Assembly: GCA_902796115.1 (NCBI GenBank)
Contig: CADBNX010000166.1
Span: forward strand, 1-6,848
Length of the DNA stretch: 6,848 nt
Reading direction: 5' to 3'
Origin: an uncultured Eubacteriales bacterium
GTDB lineage: Bacteria; Bacillota; Clostridia; Christensenellales; Aristaeellaceae
This document shows, in pieces, positions 1 through 6,517 of the stretch. Positions within the stretch are counted from its first letter, which is position 1. The number at the start of each line of letters is the position of its first letter. A program made the position numbers and the translations under genes. The notes under the pieces were generated by a model. That model saw only the letters and a program-made list of their open reading frames with translations, had not been told where the DNA came from and searched no databases.

Positions 1-1266
1 CTGATCCGTGTGCGCGGCTGCCGGAAAATCAGGTACTACTGCCTGACCAACGAACTCTCCTGCGGAAATACCAACTTTTACTTCGGAAGACAGCCCGAAA
101 GGCTGCTGCTCTTTAAGGAACTGCACGAACAGCTGTACGACGCCTTCAGACGGCATCAGCTGGACGTGGGCCTGGTCGCCATGGACGCCTCCGGAATCTC
201 ACATTTTGACCTGATCGACTGGGCCATCGAAAACATGGATGAAATAACAGAGGTTTACTGTGCGCACAATTATCAGGTTGGCGCACCCGCCGGCGACCCG
301 TCCATCTATAACAGTCTTCTGGAAGCGTACCGGGGTCCGACAGCAGCCGCCCTGCGCAGGGAAAAGCGGTTTATGCTGGGAGAATTCGGCGTTCAGCATC
401 CGCGGATGTTTTTCCGTTCCGATGCCATGCGCAGCGACGTATGCTGCGGCTACGACAATGAGGAGGAAGCGGAACTGACCGCGCTGACGCTTGCGGAAGA
501 AGCGCTTGCGGTGCTCAATTCCGGCTGCGTTGCGGCAGCTTACTGGACGTTTATGGATTACCCCGATCCATTCCTCCGGGAAGACGGGGATACGCCCGAG
601 GAACACGCCCGCTATGAATGTGCCCGTTTTTCCGGGCACGGAATCAGCATCCGTTACAACAAATGGGGAATCCTGCGCTGGAATGATGAGCAGGAAGACT
701 GGGGCGTACGGCCGTCTTTCTATACGCTGGGGCTTCTGGCGCGCTTTCTGCGCAAGGGTTCCCGCGTTCTGAGATGCGAAACGGACACCGATGCACTGCG
801 CTGCGGTGCCGTCATCAACCCGGACGGTTCCCTGTCCGTCTGTATGATCAATAACAGCCCCGAAGCGCTGGAAACGGAGCTGACATGTGAACTGCCGCAG
901 AAGCAGCCGTTCCGGATTTATTCCTATGCGGTCGGCCATGTGCCGGAGAATCCCTTCGGCGATCTGCCCGCCTGGGACGCCTGTGCGGATGGTGCGGATC
1001 TGCGCGTGACCGTTCCGCCCAAAGGAATGCTCCTGCTCACCACAGATTACACGAGCCGTGTCCCCTCTCCCATCCACGGTATCGTCCGGAAGGGAGAAAC
1101 CCTTTCCTGGGACGCCTGCCCCGATCCGGAACACTGCTACTATCGGGTATACCGGAACGGAATACAGATCGCGTCCACCGTGGCAGAATACCTCACGAGG
1201 GACTCCCTTCCCGATGCGGATTATGAAGTCTTCTCCGTAGACCGCTGGGGAAACTGCCGGCGCTGA
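1..1266 (+). CDS. Glycoside hydrolase, clan GH-A (GH5-like), 5'-truncated
   Basis: This is the C-terminal part of a probable beta-glycan or glycoside hydrolase. The frame is open to base 1, so the true start lies outside the window; the GTG at base 10 is not a credible start because the catalytic region begins immediately after it. Visible TIM-barrel marks are an Asn-Glu pair (LTNEL, Glu at 52-54), the expected clan A acid/base, and GEFG (Glu at 382-384), the expected nucleophile at the end of a beta strand. An AYWTFMDYPDPF segment (Trp at 544-546) fits the aromatic floor of the active site. A beta-sandwich-like region follows at about 740-1050, then an Fn3-like module at about 1054-1266 (YRVYRNG, YEVFSVDRWGN). 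The missing N-terminus hides any signal peptide, so location is unknown. The fold and retaining mechanism are inferred from the motifs; the substrate cannot be told. Confidence 0.75.
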   Translation: MIRVRGCRKIRYYCLTNELSCGNTNFYFGRQPERLLLFKELHEQLYDAFRRHQLDVGLVAMDASGISHFDLIDWAIENMDEITEVYCAHNYQVGAPAGDPSIYNSLLEAYRGPTAAALRREKRFMLGEFGVQHPRMFFRSDAMRSDVCCGYDNEEEAELTALTLAEEALAVLNSGCVAAAYWTFMDYPDPFLREDGDTPEEHARYECARFSGHGISIRYNKWGILRWNDEQEDWGVRPSFYTLGLLARFLRKGSRVLRCETDTDALRCGAVINPDGSLSVCMINNSPEALETELTCELPQKQPFRIYSYAVGHVPENPFGDLPAWDACADGADLRVTVPPKGMLLLTTDYTSRVPSPIHGIVRKGETLSWDACPDPEHCYYRVYRNGIQIASTVAEYLTRDSLPDADYEVFSVDRWGNCRR

Positions 1267-1284
1267 CCTGCATAATACTGATCT

Positions 1285-1431
1285 TTGATCCCGGAAACGA
1301 AACGGAAGATATGGGGCGTGAAATCGCTGATGCGGGAACGCAAAGCGATGTATGCAAAATATGCAGATGGGATCATTCCGAACAACAGTGATCCCGAGGA
1401 CTGTGCAGAAAGAATCACAGAACTGATCAGA
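1285..1431 (+). pseudogene. Fragment resembling the C-terminus of a shikimate kinase
   Basis: One forward frame translates to KSLMRERKAMYAKYADGIIP followed by NNSDPEDCAERITELIR. This matches the usual end of clostridial shikimate kinases: an ER-x-x-Y-x-x-x-AD segment, then an amphipathic helix with a PED/E-x-A-E-R-I pattern. The P-loop, the shikimate-binding region and the lid are all absent. An in-frame stop lies just upstream (1279-1281) and no ribosome binding site is apparent. The frame has no stop at the expected end and runs on through the stem-loop at 1428-1478 into the antisense of pepF. I read it as a decayed remnant of about 45 codons. It could be a chance resemblance; the assignment rests on memory of the family pattern, not a search. 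Confidence 0.4.
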
Positions 1432-1478
1432 CCCATGTGTGCCGGGATGCGTGTTTCATCCCGGCACACATGGGTCTG
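1428..1478. terminator. Perfect 22-bp stem-loop between convergent genes
   Basis: Bases 1428-1449 are exactly complementary to 1457-1478, with a 7-base loop (CGTGTTT). The structure starts 5 bases after the pepF stop codon (1484-1486) read on the minus strand, and lies about 160 bases after the glycoside hydrolase stop read on the plus strand. On the plus strand it is followed by TCTGTTTATC, a weak U-tract; on the minus strand no clear U-tract follows. Its position and strength suggest a terminator or 3'-end stabiliser for pepF, possibly acting in both directions. Confidence 0.7.
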
Positions 1479-1483
1479 TCTGT

Positions 1484-3286
1484 TTATCCGTCGATTTCCT
1501 CCGTCAGCGTGCAGATTTCGTCGATCAGGGAAGAAATATAATCGATCGTGGCGTTCAGCGGACCGTCCGTGGTGATGTCCATGCCCATGATCGCGGCCTG
1601 CTCCGCGGGAGGGAGCGTGCCGCCCGCGGCAAGGAATCTTTTCCAGTCTGCCACGGCGCGCGCTCCTTCTTTTTCAATGCGCAGCATGGCCTGCGTGGCC
1701 ACGGTCAGCCCCGCGCTGTACGTATAGGAATACAGCCCCATATAGTAGTGCGGCTGGCGCATCCAGGTCAGCTCCGCGCCTTCGGGGATCTCCACCGCGT
1801 CGCCCCAGAAGGTTTCCAGGTTCCTGCGGAAGATGTCTCCGAGCGCATCCGCGTTCACGCTGCCGCCCGCATCGATGATGCGGTACACCTCGCGCTGATA
1901 CCAGGCTTCCCGCAGATGGGTCACGAAGTTGTGATAGTATGTGTTGCTCACCAGGCTTGAAAGCACCCAGCGGCGGAAGCGCCTGTCGGGGTTCGTCTGC
2001 TTCAGGTGATTCGCGAGCAGCAGCTCGTTCATGGTGCTCGGCGCTTCCACCAGGTACATGGAAGGTTCGTTTTCATACAGGGACTGCGCCGCGTCGCTGT
2101 ACATGGACTGTCCGGCATGCCCCAGCTCATGCGCGATGGTGAACACATCCGCCATGCGGTCGTTCCAGCTGAGCAGGATATAGGAGTTTTGCCGGTACAC
2201 GCCCGCGCAGAAGCCGCCGGTGCTTTTGCCGATGTTCCGGGCAAAATCGATCCAGCGTTCCCGGTACGCACGGTCCACCATCTCCTGATAATCTTCTCCG
2301 AGCACGGCCAGGCCATCGCGCACATATTCGCGGGATTCCGCGATCGTGACACGCGGATCATATTCCGGGTCGAGCGGCACTTTCAGATCGGCGAAGGTCG
2401 CCTTCCCCAGATGATGCTTTTTGGCCAGAAGCCTCGCGTACCGCCGCATCGCGGGCGCGAGACGCTCCGTGATCAGGTCGATCTGCCTGTCATACATGGC
2501 GCGCGTCACCTTCTGCGGAAACAGCAGGCTGTCAAACACGTTCGAAAACCCGCGCAGCTCCGACAGGGTCTTGTCCTGTGTCACGCAGGCGTTGTACGCG
2601 GCGGCCGTCGTGTGCCTGTACTTTTTCAGGGTATCGGAAAACGCGCGGAACGCCGCGCGGCGCACGTTCGTATCCGCTTCGTACTCGTAATCGTCCTCAA
2701 ACAGGGAATAGCCCAGCGGATACTCCTTTCCGTCCACGGTGAAGGGGTCAAAGGCGATATCCGCCAGCTTCATCGTATTGTACACGGTATAGGGCACGTC
2801 AAGGGAGCGGGAGAGCGCCGCGAGGGTCTTTTCGGTTTCCGGGGACAGCATATGCGGCTTCTTCGCGATCAGATCCTCCAGGTATACGCGGCATCCCCGC
2901 GCGCTTTTCACCGCCGCCTTCAGCTCTTCCTCCGGCGCCTGCAGGATCTCGCTGTCCACAAACGCCATATCCTTCCGCATATGCGTGATCTCGCCGCTCA
3001 CCTTCTCGTCGCGCTCAAGCAGCGCGCTGTCGGTATAATCCGTCTCCAGGGCCAGACCGCTGTAGGACCCGATCCGGTCTATGGAGCGCAGGATGTCCTC
3101 CATCTCCCGCAGACAGTTCACGATGCTTTCCGCCCGGTCCAGTTTGCCCATATAGGTGTCACAGAGCCGCCTGACCCTGTTCTTTGTCTGCGCAAGCTCC
3201 TCCCACATCTGCTTTTCTTCCGCAAATATCAGGGACAGATCCCAGGTCTGTTCCACCGGCACATCCCGGCGCGCACACAGTTCCAT
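1484..3286 (-). CDS. pepF: Oligoendopeptidase F, M3B zinc metallopeptidase
   Basis: This is a 600-residue cytoplasmic zinc endopeptidase that cleaves short peptides (typically about 7-17 residues), usually in peptide recycling or use of imported peptides. The zinc motif HELGH is at residues 386-390, with Glu387 catalytic and His386/His390 as ligands. The third ligand is Glu414 in the EAPSTMNE segment, at the M3B-typical distance. The N-terminal VPVEQTWDLSLIFA segment and the overall length match full-length PepF, and no signal peptide is seen. The open frame extends much further upstream, but the ATG at 3284-3286 is chosen because GGGGAGGAG sits 5 bases before it and homology begins there; a GTG two codons upstream is too close to that site. 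The gene is a single cistron with its own promoter (3338-3366) and a stem-loop directly after the stop. Family assignment is secure; physiological substrates are unknown. Confidence 0.95.
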   Translation of the reverse strand: MELCARRDVPVEQTWDLSLIFAEEKQMWEELAQTKNRVRRLCDTYMGKLDRAESIVNCLREMEDILRSIDRIGSYSGLALETDYTDSALLERDEKVSGEITHMRKDMAFVDSEILQAPEEELKAAVKSARGCRVYLEDLIAKKPHMLSPETEKTLAALSRSLDVPYTVYNTMKLADIAFDPFTVDGKEYPLGYSLFEDDYEYEADTNVRRAAFRAFSDTLKKYRHTTAAAYNACVTQDKTLSELRGFSNVFDSLLFPQKVTRAMYDRQIDLITERLAPAMRRYARLLAKKHHLGKATFADLKVPLDPEYDPRVTIAESREYVRDGLAVLGEDYQEMVDRAYRERWIDFARNIGKSTGGFCAGVYRQNSYILLSWNDRMADVFTIAHELGHAGQSMYSDAAQSLYENEPSMYLVEAPSTMNELLLANHLKQTNPDRRFRRWVLSSLVSNTYYHNFVTHLREAWYQREVYRIIDAGGSVNADALGDIFRRNLETFWGDAVEIPEGAELTWMRQPHYYMGLYSYTYSAGLTVATQAMLRIEKEGARAVADWKRFLAAGGTLPPAEQAAIMGMDITTDGPLNATIDYISSLIDEICTLTEEIDG

Positions 3287-3292
3287 ACGCAC

Positions 3293-3301
3293 TCCTCCCC
3301 C
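3293..3301 (-). promoter_or_regulatory. Ribosome binding site of pepF
   Basis: On the minus strand the sequence GGGGAGGAG lies just upstream of GTGCGTATG. It decides the ATG at 3286 as the start within a much longer open frame. Confidence 0.8.
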
Positions 3302-3325
3302 GGCGCCCGCGAGGGCGTCTTTTTG
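3302..3325 (+). terminator. GC-rich hairpin with GCGA loop and T5 tract, antisense to the pepF leader
   Basis: Bases 3302-3308 pair with 3313-3319 (seven pairs including one G-T) around a GCGA tetraloop, a GNRA-type loop, and are followed by CTTTTTG on the plus strand. This has the form of a compact intrinsic terminator for rightward transcription, yet no rightward gene ends here. In the pepF mRNA the same sequence is a stem immediately before the ribosome binding site. It may block antisense transcription coming through pepF, or may shape the pepF leader. Confidence 0.35.
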
Positions 3326-3337
3326 AAAGCCTGCTTC

Positions 3338-3366
3338 ATTGTAGCACAGAAGGAGGGAAGAGGAAA
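3338..3366 (-). promoter_or_regulatory. Probable pepF promoter (extended -10)
   Basis: Read on the minus strand there is TGCTACAAT, an extended -10 (TACAAT at 3343-3338), with a weak TTTCCT at 3366-3361 as the -35, 17 bases apart. The start site would fall around 3331, giving a leader of about 45 bases to the pepF ATG. Confidence 0.55.
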
Positions 3367-3383
3367 GAGGCAACAGGCAATGG

Positions 3384-3413
3384 TTGACAATCGGCGTGAC
3401 ATTGAAGTATATT
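3384..3413 (+). promoter_or_regulatory. Strong sigma-A-type promoter for the URO-D-family gene
   Basis: A perfect TTGACA at 3384-3389 is followed after 18 bases by TATATT at 3408-3413. The start site would be near 3420, giving a leader of about 110 bases. It sits back to back with the pepF promoter, the two -35 boxes being 17 bases apart, so a regulator bound between them could affect both genes. Confidence 0.7.
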
Positions 3414-3471
3414 TGGAACAGCTTCAAAGGGAAGAAACGCGGCGTCTGCCGGGGAAGCCTTGAAGAAAAAC

Positions 3472-3514
3472 GCGGTGCGGATCCGGTCCGGCATTTGCGG
3501 CACCGTTTCCGGAC
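3472..3514 (+). promoter_or_regulatory. Interlocking stems in the leader of the URO-D-family gene
   Basis: CGGTGC (3473-3478) can pair with GCACCG (3500-3505), and GTCCGG (3486-3491) can pair with CCGGAC (3509-3514). The pairings cross, so they would form either a pseudoknot or alternative structures. The second ends directly before the ribosome binding site GGAAGGAG (3516-3523). This could influence translation, but short GC-rich pairings also arise by chance in DNA of this composition. Confidence 0.25.
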
Positions 3515-3529
3515 GGAAGGAGTTTTCAC

Positions 3530-4459
3530 ATGACGCACAGGGAACGAATGATCGCCGCGCTGAACCGGAAGATCCCGGACCGGGTGCCCACCTTTGAGCT
3601 GGAATTCCAGCTCACGGAAGAACTGATGGGCAGAAAGCACCTTTGCGAGGAAGACCTGCGGGGGCTTGACGAACGGGAAACGCAGCGCAAATTGAAGGAT
3701 TACGCCGCGTTTCTGATCAGACTCTATGAAACCCTGGAACACGACGCCATCTGCCTGCACTACCTGAGCACGAAGCATATCGGCGACGTGATCGGATATA
3801 TCCGGGAGCTGAGCGGCAATGAATTCATGATCCTGGCGCACGGCGACGGCACGCTGGCCATACCGGACGGGGACGGGATGTATGAGCTGAGCCTCGCGCT
3901 CTATGAAACGCCGGACGCGCTTCACCGCAAATGCCGCCAAATGGCGGACGACGCGATCGCCCGGGACCGTTACCTGATGGGCCGGGGCATCGACGGCTTT
4001 ATCCTCTGTTCCGATTACTGCTTCAACCAGGGGCCGTTCCTCTCCCCCGCGATGTTTGCCGAATTCATCGCGCCCTATCTGAAGGACATCATCGCCGCCA
4101 TCCGGGCGGAGGGCGGCTGGGCCATCAAGCACACGGACGGCAACATCATGCCCATCATCGATCAGTTGGCGGCCTGTCATCCGCACGCGCTGCATTCCCT
4201 CGACCCGATGGCCGGGGTGGATATCCGCGCGGTCAAGGAACGCTGGGGCGGGCAGCTTGCGCTGTGCGGCAACGTGCACTGCGCCGCGATGCAGACCGGC
4301 ACCGAGCAGGATGTGATTTCATCCGCGGAATACTGTCTGAAATACGGAAAGCCCGGCGGCGGGTATATCTACTGCACCAGCAATATCCCCTTCAAAGGAC
4401 TCCCGCTGGAACGATACCAATTGGTGCTTGACGTGTGGAAAAAATACCGGGACTACTGA
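3530..4459 (+). CDS. URO-D-family protein (uroporphyrinogen decarboxylase / MtaA-like methyltransferase fold)
   Basis: This 309-residue soluble TIM-barrel protein belongs to the uroporphyrinogen decarboxylase superfamily, which includes corrinoid-dependent methyltransferases and many uncharacterised anaerobe enzymes. Family marks in order are an N-terminal RMIAALNRKIPDRVP, SDYCFNQGPFLSPAMFAEFI near residues 160-180, IKHTDGNIMPIID with His201 and Asp203, HSLDPMAGVDI, LCGNVH, and GGGYIYCTSNIPFKGLPLER with Cys282. Zinc methyltransferases of the MtaA/MtbA type carry His-x-Cys plus a later Cys; here the first Cys position is Asp203, so a classic CoM methyltransferase site is not evident. It also lacks the sequence style of true HemE, and no haem genes are nearby. 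The start is ATG 3530, with GGAAGGAG 6 bases upstream. It is a single cistron with its own promoter. Substrate unknown; a role in C1, corrinoid or sugar-linked metabolism is only a guess. Confidence 0.8.
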   Translation: MTHRERMIAALNRKIPDRVPTFELEFQLTEELMGRKHLCEEDLRGLDERETQRKLKDYAAFLIRLYETLEHDAICLHYLSTKHIGDVIGYIRELSGNEFMILAHGDGTLAIPDGDGMYELSLALYETPDALHRKCRQMADDAIARDRYLMGRGIDGFILCSDYCFNQGPFLSPAMFAEFIAPYLKDIIAAIRAEGGWAIKHTDGNIMPIIDQLAACHPHALHSLDPMAGVDIRAVKERWGGQLALCGNVHCAAMQTGTEQDVISSAEYCLKYGKPGGGYIYCTSNIPFKGLPLERYQLVLDVWKKYRDY

Positions 4460-4476
4460 TCATTCAAAAGGAAGTG

Positions 4477-4533
4477 AAAAAACCGCGTTAAAGGGATAAA
4501 TCAACCTGTTTTATCAAAAATTACCCCTTTAAC
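4477..4533 (-). terminator. Probable terminator of the acyl kinase gene
   Basis: GTTAAAGGG (4487-4495) is exactly complementary to CCCTTTAAC (4525-4533), and an inner pair ATAAA (4496-4500) / TTTAT (4510-4514) continues the stem with a one-sided bulge of about ten bases. Read on the minus strand the stem is followed by GCGG and then six T (4482-4477), beginning about 38 bases after the kinase stop at 4571. On the plus strand no T-tract follows, so it fits the minus-strand gene rather than the URO-D-family gene. Confidence 0.6.
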
Positions 4534-4570
4534 TTGCAAATAACGTAGATTTGTTGTATGACGCTTCAGC

Positions 4571-5695
4571 TCAGAATGTTATGCCTTCAAATCCCTGCCA
4601 TACGTTTTTTCCGCTGTATGTCATGGCCGCAGCCTGGCCGCGCAGCACCTTCAGAACCGGGAGAGCCATCGCCTCCTGCTCCATCTCCCCCGGATAAACA
4701 TGGATCGGAGCAATCCAGCCGCAGCGTTCCCGGATGCCCGCGGCGATGTCGTCAAACCGCATCAGACCGCCGGTCAGCAGGATAGCGTCCACTTTGCCGC
4801 AGAGTACGGCGCTCATTGCACCGATATGCTTGCAGATCTGGTAAATCATTGTTTTCCAGACAAGTGTTGCCTTTTTGTCTCCCTGATCCACCAGCGCATG
4901 AACGGTATCGGAGTTTGAGGTGCCGAAAAGGCTGACAAATCCGCCGGATCTTGAACACATTCTCCGCACATCGTCGATGGAATGGGTTTCCAGATAATCC
5001 AGCAGCTGCAGCACCGGAACACTGCCGATTCTCGTGGGGGCAAACGGGCCTTCGCCGTCGGCACCCATGGTGCCGTCGATCATGCGGCCGTGATCGTGCG
5101 CGCTGACAGTGATGCCGCCGTCTATATGGCCTACGATGAAATTGCAGTCTTCATAATGCCTGCCCATGGATTCGGCGTGTGCCTCTGCGACCGCCTTCGG
5201 GTTCAGCACGTGAGAATGGGCAGCGCGGTACAGCCCGCGGATACCGGTGAGGCGTGCCCAATCGCAGTATTCATCAACATTGGTAGGGTTCAGCGTGTAG
5301 GCGGGGCGATGATAGGCCAGAGCAAATTTCCAGGCCAGCATCACGCCCAGCTTTGCGGCATGTTCGCTTCCTCCGACCGCGGCCACGGTGTCGTCATACA
5401 GTTTCCGGTCGATGACCGTCACACCGCTCGGCTGGGTGCACGCACTTCCGCCCCGGCCCACGAATACGTCGATTTCCGATGGATCCACCCCTTCCTGTTT
5501 CAGCATATCCAGAATCACCTGATACCGAAAAGGCACCTGATCGTTGACGTGCCGAAACTGCAGCAGTACCGGGGCATCGTGAAACTGACTTTTTTCAAAC
5601 AGTTCCCTGTCATTCACAAAGAGACTGATCTTGGTTGAAGTCGAACCCGGATTAATGATCAGCAATCTGTAATTCTTTTCCATACCTGTCCGCAT
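4571..5695 (-). CDS. Butyrate-kinase-like acyl kinase (acetokinase family)
   Basis: This 374-residue cytoplasmic enzyme is of the ASKHA acetate/butyrate kinase family, which interconverts an acyl phosphate plus ADP with a carboxylic acid plus ATP. It has the phosphate-1 loop NPGSTSTK (residues 15-22), GRGG (80-83), an adapted phosphate-2 region GHIDGGITVSAHDHGR (189-204), DGEGPFAP (213-220), the adenosine-site LLTGG (306-310), and a VYPGEMEQEAMALPVLKVLRG tail region (333-353) as in Buk. It differs from standard Buk, where the 190s motif is HLGGG: here it is HIDGG with an Asp. No ptb (phosphotransbutyrylase) gene is adjacent. The ATG at 5693-5695 is chosen because GGAAGGAA lies upstream at slightly long spacing; an in-frame ATG at 5681-5683 matches the usual Buk start better but lacks its own site. 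The substrate may be butyrate, a branched-chain acid or another acid. Confidence 0.8.
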   Translation of the reverse strand: MRTGMEKNYRLLIINPGSTSTKISLFVNDRELFEKSQFHDAPVLLQFRHVNDQVPFRYQVILDMLKQEGVDPSEIDVFVGRGGSACTQPSGVTVIDRKLYDDTVAAVGGSEHAAKLGVMLAWKFALAYHRPAYTLNPTNVDEYCDWARLTGIRGLYRAAHSHVLNPKAVAEAHAESMGRHYEDCNFIVGHIDGGITVSAHDHGRMIDGTMGADGEGPFAPTRIGSVPVLQLLDYLETHSIDDVRRMCSRSGGFVSLFGTSNSDTVHALVDQGDKKATLVWKTMIYQICKHIGAMSAVLCGKVDAILLTGGLMRFDDIAAGIRERCGWIAPIHVYPGEMEQEAMALPVLKVLRGQAAAMTYSGKNVWQGFEGITF

Positions 5696-5946
5696 CCCGA
5701 GGCAGTTCCTTCCGGAATTCAGCCTGCTCCTTTTGTCGTATTTCCGATGTGCCTTTCATCACAGGCAAAGGGCGTTATTCTTCACTCCTGTCTGATTTCC
5801 TGCCTGTGCTTCTGTTCTTTCGATGTTTCCGCCGCGGGGAAATGCACTGGCCGCGATCCTCCGGCGCGGCACATGCCGCTGCCTGAGAAGCGGAAAAAAC
5901 ACGGGGACTGCCGACGGGCGTTTTTCTTTCTTCGTTTCCGCGGTCT
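5696..5946. other. Non-coding gap between the acyl kinase and the NimA-like gene
   Basis: No supportable gene is seen. The gap should hold the kinase promoter and the 3' end of the NimA-like transcript, both read leftward, but I found no convincing -35/-10 pair and no clear terminator hairpin. Two mutually exclusive GC-rich stems occur: GCCGCG (5850-5855) with CGCGGC (5865-5870), and GCGGCA (5866-5871) with TGCCGC (5874-5879). A run of six A at 5894-5899 gives a T-tract on the minus strand without a good stem before it. Confidence 0.5.
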
Positions 5947-6423
5947 TTACGCCTCATTCACGCGCTTTCCGGAAATATGCTCCGGCACCAGGGCAAACAG
6001 CAGGGTGTTCGGGCCAAACTGCGCGATTTCCCGGCTGATGTACGCTTCATCGTCCGTGAATTTCCGGCTGAGCGCCGCTGAAATCCGGTATGTGGTTTCC
6101 CGGTCCGCGATAAACTCCACACGCCCGAACACAATGACGGACCTGATGTTCAGCGCCCACTCTCCCTCTCTGCGGAATCCGGAGTCAAACACGCAGAAGG
6201 ATGCCTTGTCGTGGCGTTTGATGGCGTCGATCTTATGCCCCTTTTTTCCGCCGTGAAAGTAAATTTTTCCGTCTTCCTCACAATAGTAGTGGTTGACGGG
6301 CACGCCGTAGGGATAATCGTCGTCACCCAGAACGGAGAGCACGCCGCGCAGCTCACTTTTCAGGATCTGCACGCATTCCTCCCGCGTGAGCTGCTGTTTT
6401 TTCCGCTGCATTTCCCGGAACAT
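5947..6423 (-). CDS. NimA-like pyridoxamine 5'-phosphate oxidase-family flavin protein
   Basis: This 158-residue protein has the FMN-binding split-barrel fold of the pyridoxamine 5'-phosphate oxidase superfamily, closest to the NimA-like group common in clostridia. Typical segments are MFREMQRKKQQLTREECVQI at the N-terminus, RGVLSVLGDDDYPYGVPVNH (26-45), GKIYFHGGKKGHKIDAIKRH (52-71), the usual cofactor-phosphate side, and SVIVFGRVEFI further on. Length is normal and no signal peptide is present. The ATG at 6421-6423 is supported by AAAGGAGG at 6440-6433, 9 bases upstream. True Nim proteins reduce 5-nitroimidazoles, but most members of the wider group have no tested activity, so drug resistance should not be inferred. 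A perfect 12-bp inverted repeat lies directly upstream of the ribosome binding site and may control it. Confidence 0.88.
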   Translation of the reverse strand: MFREMQRKKQQLTREECVQILKSELRGVLSVLGDDDYPYGVPVNHYYCEEDGKIYFHGGKKGHKIDAIKRHDKASFCVFDSGFRREGEWALNIRSVIVFGRVEFIADRETTYRISAALSRKFTDDEAYISREIAQFGPNTLLFALVPEHISGKRVNEA

Positions 6424-6432
6424 CCTCTTTCC

Positions 6433-6440
6433 CCTCCTTT
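6433..6440 (-). promoter_or_regulatory. Ribosome binding site of the NimA-like gene
   Basis: AAAGGAGG on the minus strand, 9 bases before the ATG at 6423, nearly matches the anti-Shine-Dalgarno complement and fixes the start. Confidence 0.8.
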
Positions 6441-6443
6441 GTC

Positions 6444-6470
6444 GTCACTGTTCACAGAGTGAACAGTGAC
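6444..6470. promoter_or_regulatory. Perfect 12-bp inverted repeat upstream of the NimA-like gene
   Basis: GTCACTGTTCAC (6444-6455) and GTGAACAGTGAC (6459-6470) are exact complements around AGA. The repeat ends 4 bases before the ribosome binding site of the minus-strand gene. It may be an operator for a dimeric regulator, a leader hairpin, or the outermost member of the hairpin tract that continues to 6680. Confidence 0.6.
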
Positions 6471-6497
6471 CGCGGGTGGGTACCCGTACCCCCCGCG
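6471..6497. repeat. 12-bp hairpin with one bulged base
   Basis: CGCGGG (6471-6476) pairs with CCCGCG (6492-6497), and GGGTAC (6478-6483) pairs with GTACCC (6486-6491); T6477 is bulged. It abuts the preceding 12-bp inverted repeat without any spacer. Confidence 0.6.
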
Positions 6498-6517
6498 CTT
6501 CCCCCCGGCGCAAGATC

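Noticed and set aside
199..1134. Minus-strand open frame over the glycoside hydrolase
   Set aside because: It is an antisense shadow; the plus frame shows catalytic motifs and an Fn3-like tail.
2006..3463. Long plus-strand open frame opposite pepF
   Set aside because: It is antisense to a clear M3B peptidase, its translation is His/Arg-rich without any domain, and it arises from GC-rich codon use on the opposite strand.
3380..3463. 27-codon open frame (MVDNRRDIEVYLEQLQ...) in the divergent region
   Set aside because: Its ATG lies upstream of and overlaps the promoter boxes, so the predicted transcript lacks its start; no ribosome binding site fits.
3287..4279. Upstream extension of the pepF frame across the divergent region and antisense to the URO-D-family gene
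   Set aside because: The extension is unlike PepF, crosses a strong plus-strand promoter, and the GGAGGAG site fixes the start at 3286.
4982..5638. Plus-strand open frame opposite the acyl kinase
   Set aside because: It is an antisense shadow without a ribosome binding site or family features.
5747..5800. Resemblance of the ACAGGCAAAGGGC stretch to a cyclic-di-GMP riboswitch core
   Set aside because: The other conserved parts of that riboswitch (second core segment and receptor) are missing, and the strand points away from the kinase gene.
5747..6256. Plus-strand open frame across the gap and the NimA-like gene
   Set aside because: It has no ribosome binding site and most of it is antisense to a recognised gene.
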